A stretch of DNA of 64,000 nt from Mycteria americana (Eukaryota > Chordata > Aves > Ciconiiformes > Ciconiidae). Positions 36,001-49,459 of this stretch are shown here, piece after piece. The notes under the pieces were generated by a model. That model saw only the letters and a list, made by a program, of their open reading frames with translations, ran no database searches and had not been told where the DNA came from. The DNA is taken from the NCBI RefSeq assembly GCF_035582795.1, contig NC_134367.1:1180501-1244500 (forward strand), read 5' to 3'. A program made the position numbers and the translations under genes. Position 1 is the first letter of the stretch. Each line of letters begins with the position of its first letter.

Positions 36001-37290
36001 AAGCAGTCATGATGCAATTTGCCGGATTCGGAAATCGGGAGCAGAGTAGCAGGATTTAGAGCAGAGGTCAGGGAGATTACAACATCATCTTGTTCCAGCA
36101 GCACCGCTTGATCTTTAGCTAACCTGCTTGGAGAGATCCAATGATGGCCTTTATTTTCAAGGAGAGAAGACGCAGCATGAGGTACAAACGCAGTAATCGG
36201 TTGGCCTAACATCAATTCCTGAGATTCTTCAATCAAAGTTGCAGTAGCTGCTACTGCCCTCAAACAAGCGGGCCAAGCATTACTGACCTCATCTCATTGC
36301 TTTGAAAAACATCCCCCCAGTCTTTTCCAGCTCCCCAATTTTTGTGTCAAAACTACCAATGCCACTTGCTGTTGTTCACGTACATGTAATTGGAAGGGTT
36401 TCCTCAAATGTGGGAGTCCCAAAGCAGAAGCCTCCATGAGTTCCCTTTTAATTTCATCAAAACTCTTCCTACATTCAGGTGTCCATTCGAGAACCCCCCC
36501 AGGTCCTTTCACAGCAGCATACAGTGGTTTGGCAATTAGTCCCAAACCGGGAATCCATAAGCGACACCACCCGGCCATTCGCAGAAACGCTCGTCATTGC
36601 TTCTTTGATGTAGCTACAGCAATTCTACAAATCGCCTCTTTTCTCTCAGTACTTTCTTCTCTCTGTCCTTTGGTCATTTCAAACCCCATCTACTGGACCT
36701 TTTTTTTCCCCAATCTGAGCCTTCTTCTTAGAAACCCAATACCCTGCCAAGCTCACAAAGTTAAGCAAACTGGTGGTGCCTTCCAGACCTGCCTCATAAC
36801 TGCCAGAACCAATTAGCAAATCATCACCATTGCAACAGTGGTACAGCATCAGGACCATTTTGCCGTAGCTCCAGTTCTTTGGCTGGTGTGTTACCAATCA
36901 AGGCAGGGCTGTTCTTGAATCCTTGGGGAAGGACAGTCCAGCGGAGTTGGGTCTTTTGTCCTGGAGTTGGATTCTCCTGTTCAAAGGGGAAGATGGTCTG
37001 GCTCTGCTCATCCACAGGTATACAGAAGAAGGCGTCCTTTACCTCTAACACTCTGAAGTAAGTATTACTGTGAGGGGTCGTAGTAAGGAGGGTACCTGGC
37101 TTTGGAACCACAAGGTGGACATCTACGTCCTTGCATTAATCTCTCGGCAGCCCCGTACCAGTCTCTATTCAGAAGAATGGGGCTTCTTTACAGGTAGGAT
37201 GCGGGTATTAAATTCCGATTGTCACTCCCGGAACAACCCGTGTTCTAAAAAGGAGAATCACCATTCCCTCACAGACCTGGCTCTTCTTTT
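33026..37290 (-). mobile_element. Broken ERV, gammaretrovirus-like, unit 2
   Basis: Same fossil at the same site as in unit 1, on the minus strand: LTR 33026-34487, env transmembrane tail near 34446-35020, RNase H near 35495-35869, connection near 36294-36578 and reverse transcriptase near 36679-37260. It is broken, with many breaks, mostly shared with the other units. Small differences from units 1 and 3 arose after the array was made. Confidence 0.9.
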
Positions 37291-37299
37291 AGTGGGTTT

Positions 37300-38029
37300 C
37301 GGCTGTGACAGGCACGCTCCCCCTCCCCCGATAAAGACCGGGGCTTTTAACACGGCGGTCACCGCCCTTTCGCGCCTCATTTTCGCGCCCTTTCCGCCCT
37401 GCCGTGCCCCTCGGCACGTACACAGCGGGGCAGGGGGAGCAGGAGAGGCGGGAGCCCTTGCTCAGCAGACAGGGGCCACAGCCAATGAGGCGCCTGGGCT
37501 CGGAGAAGCTTCTAGACCATGGCCGATGGTGGCCGCGGCTCCGACGCGACCCGGGGAGTAAATGGGGCGGCGCCGGAGCCTCCCCCGGAGTGGTGTGCTC
37601 AGGGCAGCGGGGCGGTGCTCGGGCCCCCTGCCCTGCCCTGGGACTGGGCTGGCACCGGAGGAAACCTCCCGGGATGGAGTGCCCTCGCCTCTGGGGAGTG
37701 ATTTCTCCTGGCTCCATCCTTGAGCGAGCCCCCGGCCCCCGGGTGAGCGACTGCATCTGCTGGGTACCCACGGGGAGAGTTTCCCCCTTGGTGAGGGGGG
37801 GTGTGCGCGCGCTGTGGGTCGTCATTCTGTGTGTAGTGCCGTGTCGGGACAGGACCCCGACTGACACCTCGAACCTGTCGTGTGTGAAATGTTACTGGAG
37901 TGTTGACTGATTTTGGTTTACCCCTGGTCCTCGTTGTTTTCTGCCGGGTTCTTTTGGCTGTGCTGTGCAATGAAGTTGTGTGAGCTTGTCCCTCGTTTGA
38001 GTTCGTTTTAGTGAACCTCCGTGACGTGC
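37300..38029 (+). promoter_or_regulatory. CpG-rich promoter-like block, unit 2
   Basis: Counterpart of the unit 1 block with the same CCAAT box and GC boxes. The C run at its left edge is short and interrupted by a T. Near 37632 it has an extra CCTGCC repeat compared with unit 1. Confidence 0.5.
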
Positions 38030-38933
38030 GGGAGGCTGGGGTGTCACTTTGGCTGCGCACAAGCCAGAGAGCAAGTGAGCAGCTGGGCAAGAGTGTGAAA
38101 AACCCATCAGAGATGGGAGGAAAAGCAAACAAGCAGGTAGGAGTGGGGTGCTTCTGTGACCTGTTTTATAAAACAACTCCTGAAACACACAGAGTATGTT
38201 TAGAGAGGAGACATGTTTTATTCTGCGCAGGGTGCAAGGTGGAATGTTTCCACAAATTAAGCACACCTACTGTAATTCTCTTCAACATTTATACATGCAA
38301 GTTAACATAGCACACCTATCTAATACATAATCATTAGGCTGACTAAGCATCCTCTTCTTCCATTGGTCTGTATTTTCTCTGCTTAGGTTTAAAGCTACAG
38401 TGAGATTTTTAACTCACTGCACATGCTCAAAAGGAGTGGGGGGTTAGTCCTTTCGTCCCTCAATTGGGTTGGTGGTCCCGATCTCCCCCTGCCGTCTTTA
38501 CTTTTCCCCTAGTTACTGTGACTCCTGCTGTTTGCATGGTTGTGCTGTCCCTTTACCTTTAGGACCTTCCCTGTAGGAGGATGTTCCTGTTACTCGTCCT
38601 TGAAGTGTTACAGCTTTGCATTTGTTGAGGAGATGCTAGTTAGTGAAACACATGCGTGTTAGTGAAGTGTGCAGTGCCAGCACCCTCTTACCTGGCCTGA
38701 GCATTATCTGTTACCTTGAGGATTCTACAATTATCATGTTAGTTTCCACTTTTAACTGTGATCCCTTCCTAGCTACTAATAACTTCTGTACTTTTTCATT
38801 ATTATTAAAAAACCCCCAAAACCGTATATATGGTCTAAGGTAACACTTTGGTGTCACCCCAACCTCTCCTCCGCTCGCGGGGGAGATCTCGCAGGGTTTC
38901 TTGGCCTCCCCAGCTGACCCCTTTGCACATCCC
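38030..38933 (+). pseudogene. X'': decayed X 5' end split by a solo LTR, unit 2
   Basis: Same structure as in unit 1: a first-exon-like half, a solo LTR, then a second-exon-like half that stops matching before the membrane segment. The X start codon is likewise absent. Confidence 0.72.
38155..38845 (-). mobile_element. Solo LTR, unit 2
   Basis: A 691-bp minus-strand LTR with TG...CA ends and CTTC/CTTT flanking target duplications, at the same site as in units 1 and 3. Confidence 0.85.
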
Positions 38934-39430
38934 CTGTCTCGTCCCACTCGGTGGTTTGCGAGAGGGGTGAATCTTTTTGATTCCCCGAGGGTTTGTGTAT
39001 CGACAAAGGCCGATCTCTGCTTGACAGAGCCGTGTGGCTGGTAGAGTCACGACAATGACTCAGAGGAACACTCTGAGCAGCAACTTGATTAACCAGGACC
39101 AGGTAGCCATCACAGTGGCCCATCCTGGCCTAGGGGTGGAGGTGGGCGGCCCAGAGGGACCTTCCCTGCCTGCTCCCCCACGGGCCCTGGGCTATGTCCT
39201 GCAGTGCATGGTCCCCCAAACCCTCACACAGGGGCTCTCTGGGCGCGGCTGCTCCCCGATGGCTTCACAATGTCCTGCGCCAGCTCAGCCCTGGGTCGCC
39301 GTGGCAGCCATTGTGTGTCGACGCCATGTCACCATTGCATCACAAACGTGGCCCTTAAAGTAGTGGCTTTCGGGGAGGCTGGGGTGTCACTTTGGCTGCG
39401 TGCGAGCCAGTGAGCAAGCGAGCAGCTGGC

Positions 39431-41852
39431 ATGAGTGTGCCAAACCCATCAGAGATGGGAGAAAAAGCAAACAAGCAGGTAGGAGCGGGGTGCTTCGGTG
39501 TCACCGCAACCTCTCCTCTCCTCCCCTCAGGGGATCTCGCCGGGTTTCTGGGCCTCCCCAGCTGACCCCTTTGCACGTCCCCTCGCCATGCAGAACGTCT
39601 GGAGGAGAGGCTGGAACTCCCTGTGCGAGATGGAGGAGTGGAAGCTGACGGCGCTCATCTGCTGCTCAAGCCTGAGCGTTTGGGGCCTCTGCGCGCTGGT
39701 GCTGCCCTGCACCCCCGGCTTGTTGGCCATCCTGGGTGTGAGCATCTTCACGACCTGGTGGCCCAACAGCAATACCAAGGTAGGTGTCCGTCTTGGCATC
39801 GCCCCAAACACTCCCTGGGCAGGGGTTAGCCCGGGGCAGAGCCCATCCGCGGGGTGCTCGGGAGGGGCCCCATTTTGGGAGGGAGCAGAGAACAGTGGCC
39901 ATTGCCCACCCAGCCAGGCCCCTGCTCAGGCACCAGGCTTGGGGCCAGGGACACCCCTGTCCCTGTAACTCCCATTCCCCTCCCCAGGGTCCTTGTTTCC
40001 TGGGCAGGGGCCCTCCTGGCTGAGGGGAGACACCCCACACTAACTTTCTGGGCTTGCTTTCTGGGGACAGGGGACCTCTGTGAGGAAGAGCTCACGCAGA
40101 AGCAGGAGGAAGAACCCAAGAGGTGAGCAGCCCCGTCCCAGGGCTGTGCCGGGCTCCGCAGCGGCTCCCGGCCGAGAGACGCCATTGCAGCTGGAGCCCC
40201 CGCGACGGCCGCCCTTGCTCACTCTCCCTCTGCCTCCTCCCCCAGCAGCCTCCGTCCCCTGGGAAGGTGTGGAGGGGTCTGCAGAGAGCCTGAAGGCAGG
40301 GTAAGGAGAGCCGTTCCCTGCAGGGGGGCAGCCCCCTCGGGGAGCCCCTGGCTGGGGAACCCCACTCGTGGGTCCCTCGGCCCCGTGCAGCTGCCCCGTC
40401 ACCCTGGGGAGGCTGCGGGTGGGTGAGAGCAGGATCCGGCACAGAGCCGGGGCCCGGGGTCAGCCCTGATGCCCTGAGGAAGCCCAGGAAGGGATGGGGT
40501 TGGGGGGCGAGGGAAGGGGGGGATGGCTCGGGGAGGGCCAGGGCAAACCCCTGCGGGGATGGCAGGTTTGCAGGGCAATGCCCTCTGCTGACACCCACCG
40601 TACCCCCTCCCACAGAGCCCAGCGGTGGCCCCAGCAGTGGCCCCTCTCTGTCCTCAGCCCCTGGCCTGGGCTGGCCCTTCTCTCCTCGGCCTGGAAGGCA
40701 CCCGCAGTCGGTCAGGAGAAGACAGAGCGGGTGCTGGGTCTCGCCTGTCCCACAGCAGCCCCCGGTATTTCCCCCTGCAGGTGGGGGAAGCCCCATGGAG
40801 GAGAATGGCGGGAAAGCAGCTGCAGAGGGGAAGCAGCTTCTGCAAGGGAGCTCCCCCAGGAGACTGGAGACGTGGATCAAGGTGGAAATGTCCGTGCTGA
40901 CACCAGCTCAGAGCTCCTCAGGAACCAGCCCTCCATCACCAACATGGAGGAGCTCACCCGATCCCTCATGGAGTCCCTGGACGTCACCCAAATCTGCCTC
41001 GACCTGCTGGGAAAGCTGAAGGTGACTCAGCCTAGCGCTGCTCCAGTCCTGTGCAGAGACGTGAGGAAAGAATACCTCGTCTGCCCGCAGTGCCGTCGAT
41101 GCCTCGTGGGCAGCTGCCCGCACTACAGCGAGCCCATGGCAGAACAGGACCTGCCCATGCTGGCGGCCTTCCTCCACACCGTGGACATCCTGGTGCACGA
41201 GGAGGACCTGCAGCTGGAAGTGGGGCTGGGCTTTGAGCTGGCCATGGGTGGGGAGCCGGGCTACGTGTGGGAGATAACCCAGCAGCTCCCCGAAATAGCC
41301 CCGGAGAGATGCTGCGAGGACTGCAAGGCGCCTCTGCCCAGGAGCCCTGGGGAGAGCGAGGGCTCGCAGCCATTCTTCCCCGTCCTCAGGGCCCAGGGAA
41401 CAGCGACGGGAGCGATGAGAGTGGCCAGGCAGGACGCAAGGGCTCCTCCTGCAAGGCAGGCGGGGACCCAAGGCCGCGACAGCAGCGGTGCAGAGCTGCC
41501 GCCAGCTGGGCAGGGGGAGTCTGTCCCCAGCCTGGCCCCCACGCAGCCCCTGCCCCCATGGGCACAGCCCCCCTCCCCGACGGCCCTGGACCGGCTGCGC
41601 AGAGTTGGGATGAAGCCCCTGCCCTGGGTGGGGTACAAGGGCCTGGGGCAGGGGCTCGGTCTGCAGCGCATCTCCCAGGCCTGGTGCAAACTGAAGACCA
41701 GGGTGCAGAGCAGCGTCGGGGCCAAGTGGGACTGGCTGTGGGAAGCAGAGAGCTCGGCACCCGACGGCACCAGGGGAGAGGACCGGACGCTGCCGTTCGA
41801 TCTGCGCTTTAAGGCCGAAGCGCTCTTCCGCGCCATGGCGATGGAGGCGTAA
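39431..41852 (+). CDS. Gene X copy 3: predicted membrane protein with Cys cluster, about 546 aa, unrecognised
   Basis: Exons 39431-39478, 39531-39779, 40071-40122, 40246-40300 and 40616-41852 join in one open frame of the same length as copy 2. The membrane segment, the basic stretch and all cysteines of the two clusters are kept. Differences from copies 2 and 4 are few and scattered: R for G in VLRAQ, V for A in AMRVARQ, T for S in PPSPTALD, and G for E in TRGEDR. There is also a silent change or two. The intron after exon 2 differs more visibly from copies 2 and 4 than the exons do. Family and function are not recognised. Confidence 0.72.
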
Positions 41853-43117
41853 GGAGCACCGGCAAGAAAAGGTGGGCGTGGGAGGAGCGTGGGCAGGGCG
41901 AGCACAGCATGGGAGGACAGGGACGGGACTGGGCTGTCTTGTGCAGCCGTCGAAGCTGTGTTGTTGGGGAGGTGTTTCTGTAGGAGGAGATAGCGTGGTC
42001 TGGGAGCGTTGGGGTGACGGTGAGAGATGTGATGGCCTCTCGTTGATTTTTGTGTTGGACGGGGCTGTTAAACAGGAGCGGGACTGGCACCACGTTCCCC
42101 GCGAGGTGTGGTCCCTTTGGCCCCCGTGGAGATGTTCCCGCAGATAGCCACGTGGCTTCTGTGTGCGCTGAGCCAGCTGACCACCAAGCTGCTCGGCTGC
42201 CCCTCTCTGTGGGGCCAGAGGCTGTTGGTTTTTTGGTGGATGGTCATGGCAGCTAGGAGAGGCCCCCCATTGCCCTCCCCCACTGCCCTCCACCAGCAAG
42301 GGGCCCCTGCTGGGCTCTGCTGGGAAGGGCACTCGGGGCCTGTGGGGGTCCTGGCAGCGGGCAGATGTCCCTGGCTAAGCCGGTGCTTCCCGTGCACACA
42401 CGGGACTGCTGGGAGGGAAAGCACGCGGAGGGGCAGGATGGGGCCCAGAGGCAGAGAGAGGTGCAGGACCCTGGTGCGTGGAAGAGGCCGAGGGAGGTGT
42501 GTGTCCTGCGGGGCTTGTGGAGGGCAAGGGGAAATGCCAGGGATGCCCAGGAGGTGCCCGCTGCTCACACAGCCCGAAGCCCCTTTGCTCAGAGACTCCC
42601 TTTGGGCCCCAGGGCCCTGCTCTGCCCCCAGCCTGGGCCTCTGTGGGGCCTCCCAGCCCCGGGGATTCCTGCTCGCGGACAAGTGGAGCCCTGGGGTCCC
42701 TCCTCATCTCCTTTCTCTCTCCTAGGGTGGCCAAGAAAAGACTACCAGGCAGGACCACCCCTAGTGCAGCCTGCAGACGATGGGGAGAAGTGACTTCCCT
42801 GCCCAGCAGCAGCCCCTCTTGGACCCTGTCGTCGCCAGGACGTCGCTGTCTGCCTGCTGCCATCCTGCCCAGAGGGAAGGCAGGGCCATGCCTGTTTTGG
42901 TCCCTGTGCAGCTGAGGGACCAGGTGGCCACGCAGGGCACAGGACCTGGGGAGAGGCAGCGGGAAAAGAGGCTGCGACTGGGAAGCAGTGGGGCAGACAG
43001 AGGGAAGGAGGAAAGTGCTCGCCTTGAAGAGCAGCCAGCGACGAGTGGTCTCCCCACTAATGCAAGACTTCGGCAGAGAACCCAGAAGTGAAAGCCGATT
43101 TTTATTGACTGATTAAA
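41853..43117 (+). other. Gene X 3' region, unit 3
   Basis: Same layout: a donor overlapping the stop, an acceptor ending at 42725, ATTAAA at 43112-43117 and the opposite-strand AATAAA at 43101-43106. Confidence 0.5.
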
Positions 43118-44123
43118 ACAGCAATATCCTAAAAACATCCCCAAGATCTCCTCAATTATTCAGTGAGGGTCTTGCACACTTGAAGCTGAGAAATGTGGCT
43201 TTCCAGCAGCTCAGTATTGCAGTGAGCTGAGAAAAGAGCTCTTCCCTAATATACACGGCAAGAAAGACTCCAGCCGCAATACTTATCAATCCAAACAAAA
43301 TAAACTGAGAATCAAGAAGACCACAGGGAGCTCACACTGTGCCAGAGAACCTGGCTCCCTGTGAGCCCCTGGGGATGTCCAGCCATCGTCACCTCTGGGT
43401 CGGTAACCTTAGGAAGATGTTAGAGCTGCTGAACTCTTCCCTGCCTCTGCCAGAGCCATGGGGAAGGAAAGGCAGGGCTCTCTGCAGGGCCTGGGCGGCT
43501 GCTGGGGGACAGTGCCTGGTGTCCCCAGTGGTGCGATGGACCCCTGCAGCGGGGGGCAGTGACCTCCAGAGCTATGAGTGGAGCAAGGACAGTGCTGGCA
43601 AGGGGGGACAGGCGTTGGGGCCACTCTGTGCCGTCCCCACAGTGGTGGGGCTGGTGTGTCTCCAGTTGTCCCAGGTCCCCACTTCATCCTTGTTTCTGAA
43701 TGTCCCTCCACGGAGCCTTTCGGGACGGCTGCACGGCTCCAGCGATGCAGCCCCAGCTCTTGCTCCCCTTCCCCTGGGGCCGGGGGCTGAGCTCCCCAGG
43801 AGGGCACCTGCCATGGCCACAGTGGGCAAAGGGCTCTGAGACTCCCAGCCTGGGTGCCCCACAGTAGCCAGCTGGGCACCTCTACCAGCCCCGCTGAGGG
43901 ACGCACAGCCTCGGGATCGACGCCACCCTCCGACCCCATTTCTCTGGGACTAAAGCCATGAATGGGACCCACAGAGGAGGAAGGCAAAGGAGGAGGCCCA
44001 GCAGCAGGAGCAGCAGGGAGGAGATGTTCCCCGAAGCTGCTGAGAGGCTGCAGCGAGGAGAAAGGTACGGGGCTGGGGAAGGTCGTGGCGCGGGGCTGGG
44101 GACATGAGGGAGGCTCCCGTGCT

Positions 44124-44353
44124 TCACGCTCCCAGCAGCTTCTTGACCATGTAGCCTGGCATGCTGTAGAGGAAGAGGGCGATCATGATGAGGAGCAACA
44201 GGGCCAGCACGATTTTGATGATGAGCCACTTGTAGCGCGTGCAGATGAGGTATTTGATGGACTTGAGCGGGTTGAGGAACCAGATAAAGGACGTGTCCGG
44301 GCGGCTGCAGGGGAAGCAAATACCCATTGTTAATGCCATGGCCATAGAGAAGG
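44124..44353 (-). pseudogene. OTOF terminal-exon copy, unit 3
   Basis: The exon 44124-44304 keeps the acceptor and an open 59-codon frame. Its predicted peptide is the same as that of the genuine terminal exon, ending MVKKLLGA. It is the nearest spare terminal exon downstream of OTOF, about 12.15 kb from the genuine one. The join to X' is at 44353/44354. Confidence 0.9.
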
Positions 44354-45188
44354 ACACACAGCCCGAAGCCCCTTTGCTCAGAGACCCCGTTTGGGCCCTA
44401 GGGCCCGCTCTGCCCCCAGCCTGGGCCTCTGCGGGGCCTCCCAGCCCCGGGGGTTCCTGCTCGCGGACAAGTGGAGCTCTGGGGTCCCTCCTCATCTCCT
44501 TTCTCTCTCCTAGGATGGGCAAGAAGAGACTACCAGGCAGGACCACCCCTAGTGCAGCCTGCAGACGACGGGGAGAAGTGGCCGGGGCTTCCCTGCCCAG
44601 CAGCAGCCCCTCAGTCCTGCTGGTGGCTGCCCCAAGACCTGCCGAAATACCAGGCGAGGTCCTGCCAGCCTCCCCGTCAGCTGCACCCTGCATGGGACAC
44701 GTGTCTGTTCTGGGGCCAGCCAGACCCAGCGAGACGGCCACGTGGACCTCAGCAAGGAAGTCCACGAGCAGCTCTGTGCGCTCCTCCCAGCAACACCAGA
44801 CCTTGGCGGAGAACTCGGCAGTGAAACTAAGCCTGTATTGGAATAAAACTGCAGCATCCTTAAAACATTCCCGAGAGCTCTTCAGTTATTGAATGAATGG
44901 GGGGGGCAGCGACCTCCAGGGCTACGAGGGTGTCGGGGACAGTGCTGGCAGGGGGCACAGGCATTGGGGCCACTCTGTGCCTCGTCCCCACCCTTGCAGG
45001 GCTGCTGCGTCCCCAGCTGCTCCATCCCAGGCCCCCGCTTCATCCTTGTTTCTGAATGTCCCTCCAAGGAGCCTTTCGGGAGCGCTGCCACGGCTCCAGC
45101 GATGCAGCCCCAGCTCTTGCTCCCCTTCCCCTGGGGCTGGGGGCTGAGCTCCCCAGGAGGGCACCTGCCATGGTCCCCATGGGCAAAG
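44354..45188 (+). pseudogene. X': second X 3' end, unit 3
   Basis: Counterpart of the X' segments in units 1 and 2, with the acceptor before GATGGGCAAGAAG near 44514 and AATAAA near 44842. It is cut by the ERV LTR at 45189. Confidence 0.75.
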
Positions 45189-48100
45189 TGTTATCCCACA
45201 AGTGTAAGGTCGTTTACCCGGTGTGGAAGACGCCAATATACACACAGGGCAGAGGTATTTTATTTCATGTGTGTGCAGCGATGGGTGCTAGGTGGTAGCC
45301 CCACAAAGCTAGCACAAAGTTCATCATGCAAGTACAGTATTTATATAATCTAGTGTTGTGAATGAGTGATTTAGGTCGCTCAAAAAAAAATCACCGTCAA
45401 AGGTACTAGCAAAAGTGGTTTTAACGTGATTTACAAAAGTGCGACTTAACAAAGTTCAATGGCAAGGTTCACTCTATTAATTACTGCATGGAAGAAACAT
45501 ACACAGGAAAATTGGGTTACACTCGACTTAAAGTGATGCACAGAGAGACTGAGGATACAAAGGGTACGGAGGACCCTCCTGTTGAGTCATGAGGTTCAGA
45601 ATAGACCCCCTTGCTTTCTAAACTCCTGATGGAGCTTAGGTGCGGCTAGGTCCAATCTTAGTCTCAGACTTGGACAACGGTTTATGTCTAAGGGATTATG
45701 TATGGAAGACTTATCAAATCAGCATGCAGTCAAAGTCACCAAGACAGAATCAAAGTTACCATACTACAAGGTTATGTGTGATATCGGTCGCTTACCAAAG
45801 ATCTGCTGTTGGTAAAAGGTCTCCCTGCCTCAAGGAGCAACCTTGAGAGGTGTCCCAGCTCAAGGGGAGATCACCGCTATACAGCCACGCTGCCTAGCAG
45901 GGAGAGCGCAAAGAAGGCTCACTTTGGCTGTCATATTTATAGATAAAGTGGTTGGCTCGTAGTTGGATTACATGCGATAGGGACGATATGCATGAGACTC
46001 CTTGTACCCACAACTTTCTTTGCTCCTTGATAAATGGTTCTTGGAAAAGCCACCCGCTATTCATGCGTTAACTGCATGATCGGTGTTCCAAGCTCATATG
46101 CATCGATGCTCACTGTGTCACTCTGCTCCTTTGTGGGTTTTCAGAGAACAGATCGGGACCAGAGGAGTTCTTGGCCTGGTCACAGCTCAGGCCTTTACCT
46201 CCTTTGGAGCCTGTACCAAACTACTGCTAGTTTGGTTAAGAGGTTGAGTGTATCCGTCACATCTAGGTATGCATATGCATAAGTAAGTACACAAAGCAGT
46301 TTTCTATTGGTCTACAGTTCTCTTATTTCAACTTAAAGCTACAGTGCTACTTCAATATTCTGCGCATGCCCAAAGGTGGGGGGTCTCTGCTTGGGCCGGG
46401 GTCTCCAGCTCGAGGGCTCTGACTTTTAGTATTATCATGAGGACAGTTCGCGTGAGGGTGCTTCTTATCACACTTCTACTAGCAGTTTCAGATGGTTCCC
46501 AAAACATCTTCATTAGCTTACATATTTCTCCAGGAGGTGCTTTACTCCCAAGGACAGTAATTCTTGTTTAGACGTTCTGTGTTCCAGTCTGAATCCCCCT
46601 TATCAACTTTACCTACGTCCTGGCCTTCCACCAGCTCCTGATAGACTACAGTTGCCCCCTTTGAGACTATGAGACTTTTCTTCATAGTCCTCATCTGTCT
46701 CATTACTAGTTCTCATGAATAGTATATTCTTTCCAGTAGTAACTTGTACAATTAGTCGTCTAACACATTTTAAGGCACAACTAGCAACAATGCAGATGAT
46801 TATCATGATGAGTACAATTATAATCATCGTTTGAAGTAAACTTGCCAACCATCCAGTTAGGGAGAATCCAAAACTTTGTAATATTTTGCGTAGAGGCTTG
46901 ACTATCTCCCCTTGATTTTGCCACTTATTTTATTTCATCTATCTGTTGATCAGTTGTTGAGTTATATTGGGGATACGGATGCAACAATCTTTGGTTTTCA
47001 GGTCCGGGTACCCACATACTCCGTGTTCATGGAATAACATGAGATCTAAGGTTAGCCTCTTCTGCAACGTCATCTTTGAAGTTTCCTGTCATGGAGTGTT
47101 TAAATCTTGTAATCCTGCTCTAGCTGCCTTAGCTAATAGTTGTACTTGTCCTGTCAGATGGTCCAGCCGCATTCGACTCTGAAAGGAGGTAATTTGGAGA
47201 CTGAAGAAAGCTTCGGTTTAAACCTAAAGTTAAAATTCTCCACTCGAGGGGATCGGCTGCAGATTTAGGTAATTTAGGCCATTATACTGCTGGCATTATG
47301 GATTCTTCCAAAGGATCAACAAGTTTCAAGACCAGATTTCTGTTACAAAAAGTAAATGCTAAGTTTATCAATGTCACAGATACAATTTTCATTGTAACCA
47401 TGCTAAATGAATAACGCTTTCTGAGAGTGTCCTAGGAGTAATTGCAATAGTAGTTTTCTCAGAAAAAAACCTTGATAGAATTTATTGACAGTCCCTGCTT
47501 AGTTGCAGTTTCAGTTCTCCAGTTGGCATAGAGGTCCACTTGTCCTGGGCTGGCGCGTTCTTTATTCTAATAAGGTGCCAGCCTTATTATCAAATCCAGG
47601 CGTCGATCCCATTCACCTTGGAATGTAATTCCTTGGAATTAAAGCTCCTTCAAAGTTTCATTTCTGTAATGCTGCTTCTTTTGCTAATGGGTCTGCTTTT
47701 TGATGTCCCTTCGTGATTTCACTGTTTCCCTTCTGATGCGCTTTACAATGCATTATAGCAGCCTCCTTTGGTTGAAGGACTGTCTGTAAGAGCTTCATTA
47801 GTTCTGTTCCATATTTGATTGGAGTCCCGTGTGAACTCAATTGTCCTCTTTCTTTCCAAATTGCCCCATGTGCATGCACTACTCCGAATGCATACTTAGA
47901 ATCTGTGTAAATATTGACTCGTTTTCCCTGACTAAGCTCTAAAGCTCGTGTTAGTGCAACCAATTCTGCCTTTGGAGCAGATGTATCACTAGGCAAAGAT
48001 TTAGCTTCTAAGGCCCGAGTACATGTTACCACTGCCTATCCGGCTTCCCGTCTTCCTTCCAACATAAAACTGCTTCCATCAGTTAAATACCTCCAGTTCT

Positions 48101-49450
48101 GCATTTGGGAGGGGTTCGTCTCGCAGGTCAGGCCTACTAGAATACACTTGTTCGATGGTGGTTAAGCAGTCATGATGCAATTTGCCGGATTCGGAAATCG
48201 GGAGCAGAGTAGCAGGATTTAGAGCAGAGGTCAGGGAGATTACAACATCATCTTGTTCCAGCAGCACCGCTTGATCTTTAGCTAACCTGCTTGGAGAGAT
48301 CCAATGATGGCCTTTATTTTCAAGGAGAGAAGACACAGCATGAGGTACAAACGCAGTAATCGGTTGGCCTAACATCAATTCCTGAGATTCTTCAATCAAA
48401 GTTGCAGTAGCTGCTACTGCCCTCAAACAAGCGGGCCAAGCATTACTGACCTCATCTCATTGCTTTGAAAAACATCCCACCAGTCTTTTCCAGCTCCCCA
48501 ATTTTTGTGTCAAAACTACCAATGCCACTTGCTGTTGTTCACGTACATGTAATTGGAAGGGTTTCCTCAAATGCGGGAGTCCCAAAGCAGAAGCCTCCAT
48601 GAGTTCCCTTTTAATTTCATCAAAACTCTTCCTACATTCAGGTGTCCATTCGAGAACCCCCCCAGGTCCTTTCACAGCAGCATACAGTGGTTTGGCAATT
48701 AGTCCCAAACCGGGAATCCATAAGCGACACCACCCGGCCATTCGCAGAAACGCTCGTCATTGCTTCTTTGATGTAGCTACAGCAATTCTACAAATCGCCT
48801 CTTTTCTCTCAGTACTTTCTTCTCTCTGTCCTTTGGTCATTTCAAACCCCATCTACTGGACCTTTTTTTCCCCAGTCTGAGCCTTTTTCTTAGAAACCCA
48901 ATACCCTGCCAAGCTCACAAAGTTAAGCAAACTGGTGGTGCCTTCCAGACCTGCCTCATAACTGCCAGAACCAATTAGCAAATCACCACCATTGCAACAG
49001 TGGTACAGCATCAGGACCATTTTGCCGTAGCTCCAGTTCTTTGGCTGGTGTGTTACCAATCAAGGCAGGGCTGTTCTTGAATCCTTGGGGAAGGACAGTC
49101 CAGCGGAGTTGGGTCTTTTGTCCTGGAGTTGGATTCTCCTGTTCAAAGGGGAAGATGGTCTGGCTCTGCTCATCCACAGGTATACAGAAGAAGGCGTCCT
49201 TTACCTCTAACACTCTGAAGTAAGTATTACTGTGAGGGGTCGTAGTAAGGAGGGTACCTGGCTTTGGAACCACAAGGTGGACATCTACGTCCTTGCATTA
49301 ATCTCTCGGCAGCCCCGTACCAGTCTCTATTCAGAAGAATGGGGCTTCTTTACAGGTAGGATGCGGGTATTAAATTCCGATTGTCACTCCCGGAACAACC
49401 CGTGTTCTAAAAAGGAGAATCACCATTCCATCAGAGACCTGGCTCTTCTT
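45189..49450 (-). mobile_element. Broken ERV, gammaretrovirus-like, unit 3
   Basis: Same fossil at the same site: LTR 45189-46650, env transmembrane tail near 46609-47180, RNase H near 47658-48032, connection near 48457-48741 and reverse transcriptase near 48853-49420. It is broken, with many breaks, and resembles the unit 1 copy more than the unit 2 copy. Confidence 0.9.
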
Positions 49451-49459
49451 TTAGTGGGT

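Larger units (their letters stand above)
28568..40730 (+). repeat. Array unit 2
   Basis: Second period, from inside X copy 2 to inside X copy 3. In the X exon and the OTOF exon copy it shares diagnostic bases with unit 4 and not with units 1 and 3 (for example Ser in PPSPSALD, and C at the GGGTTCAGG site of the OTOF exon). Confidence 0.92.
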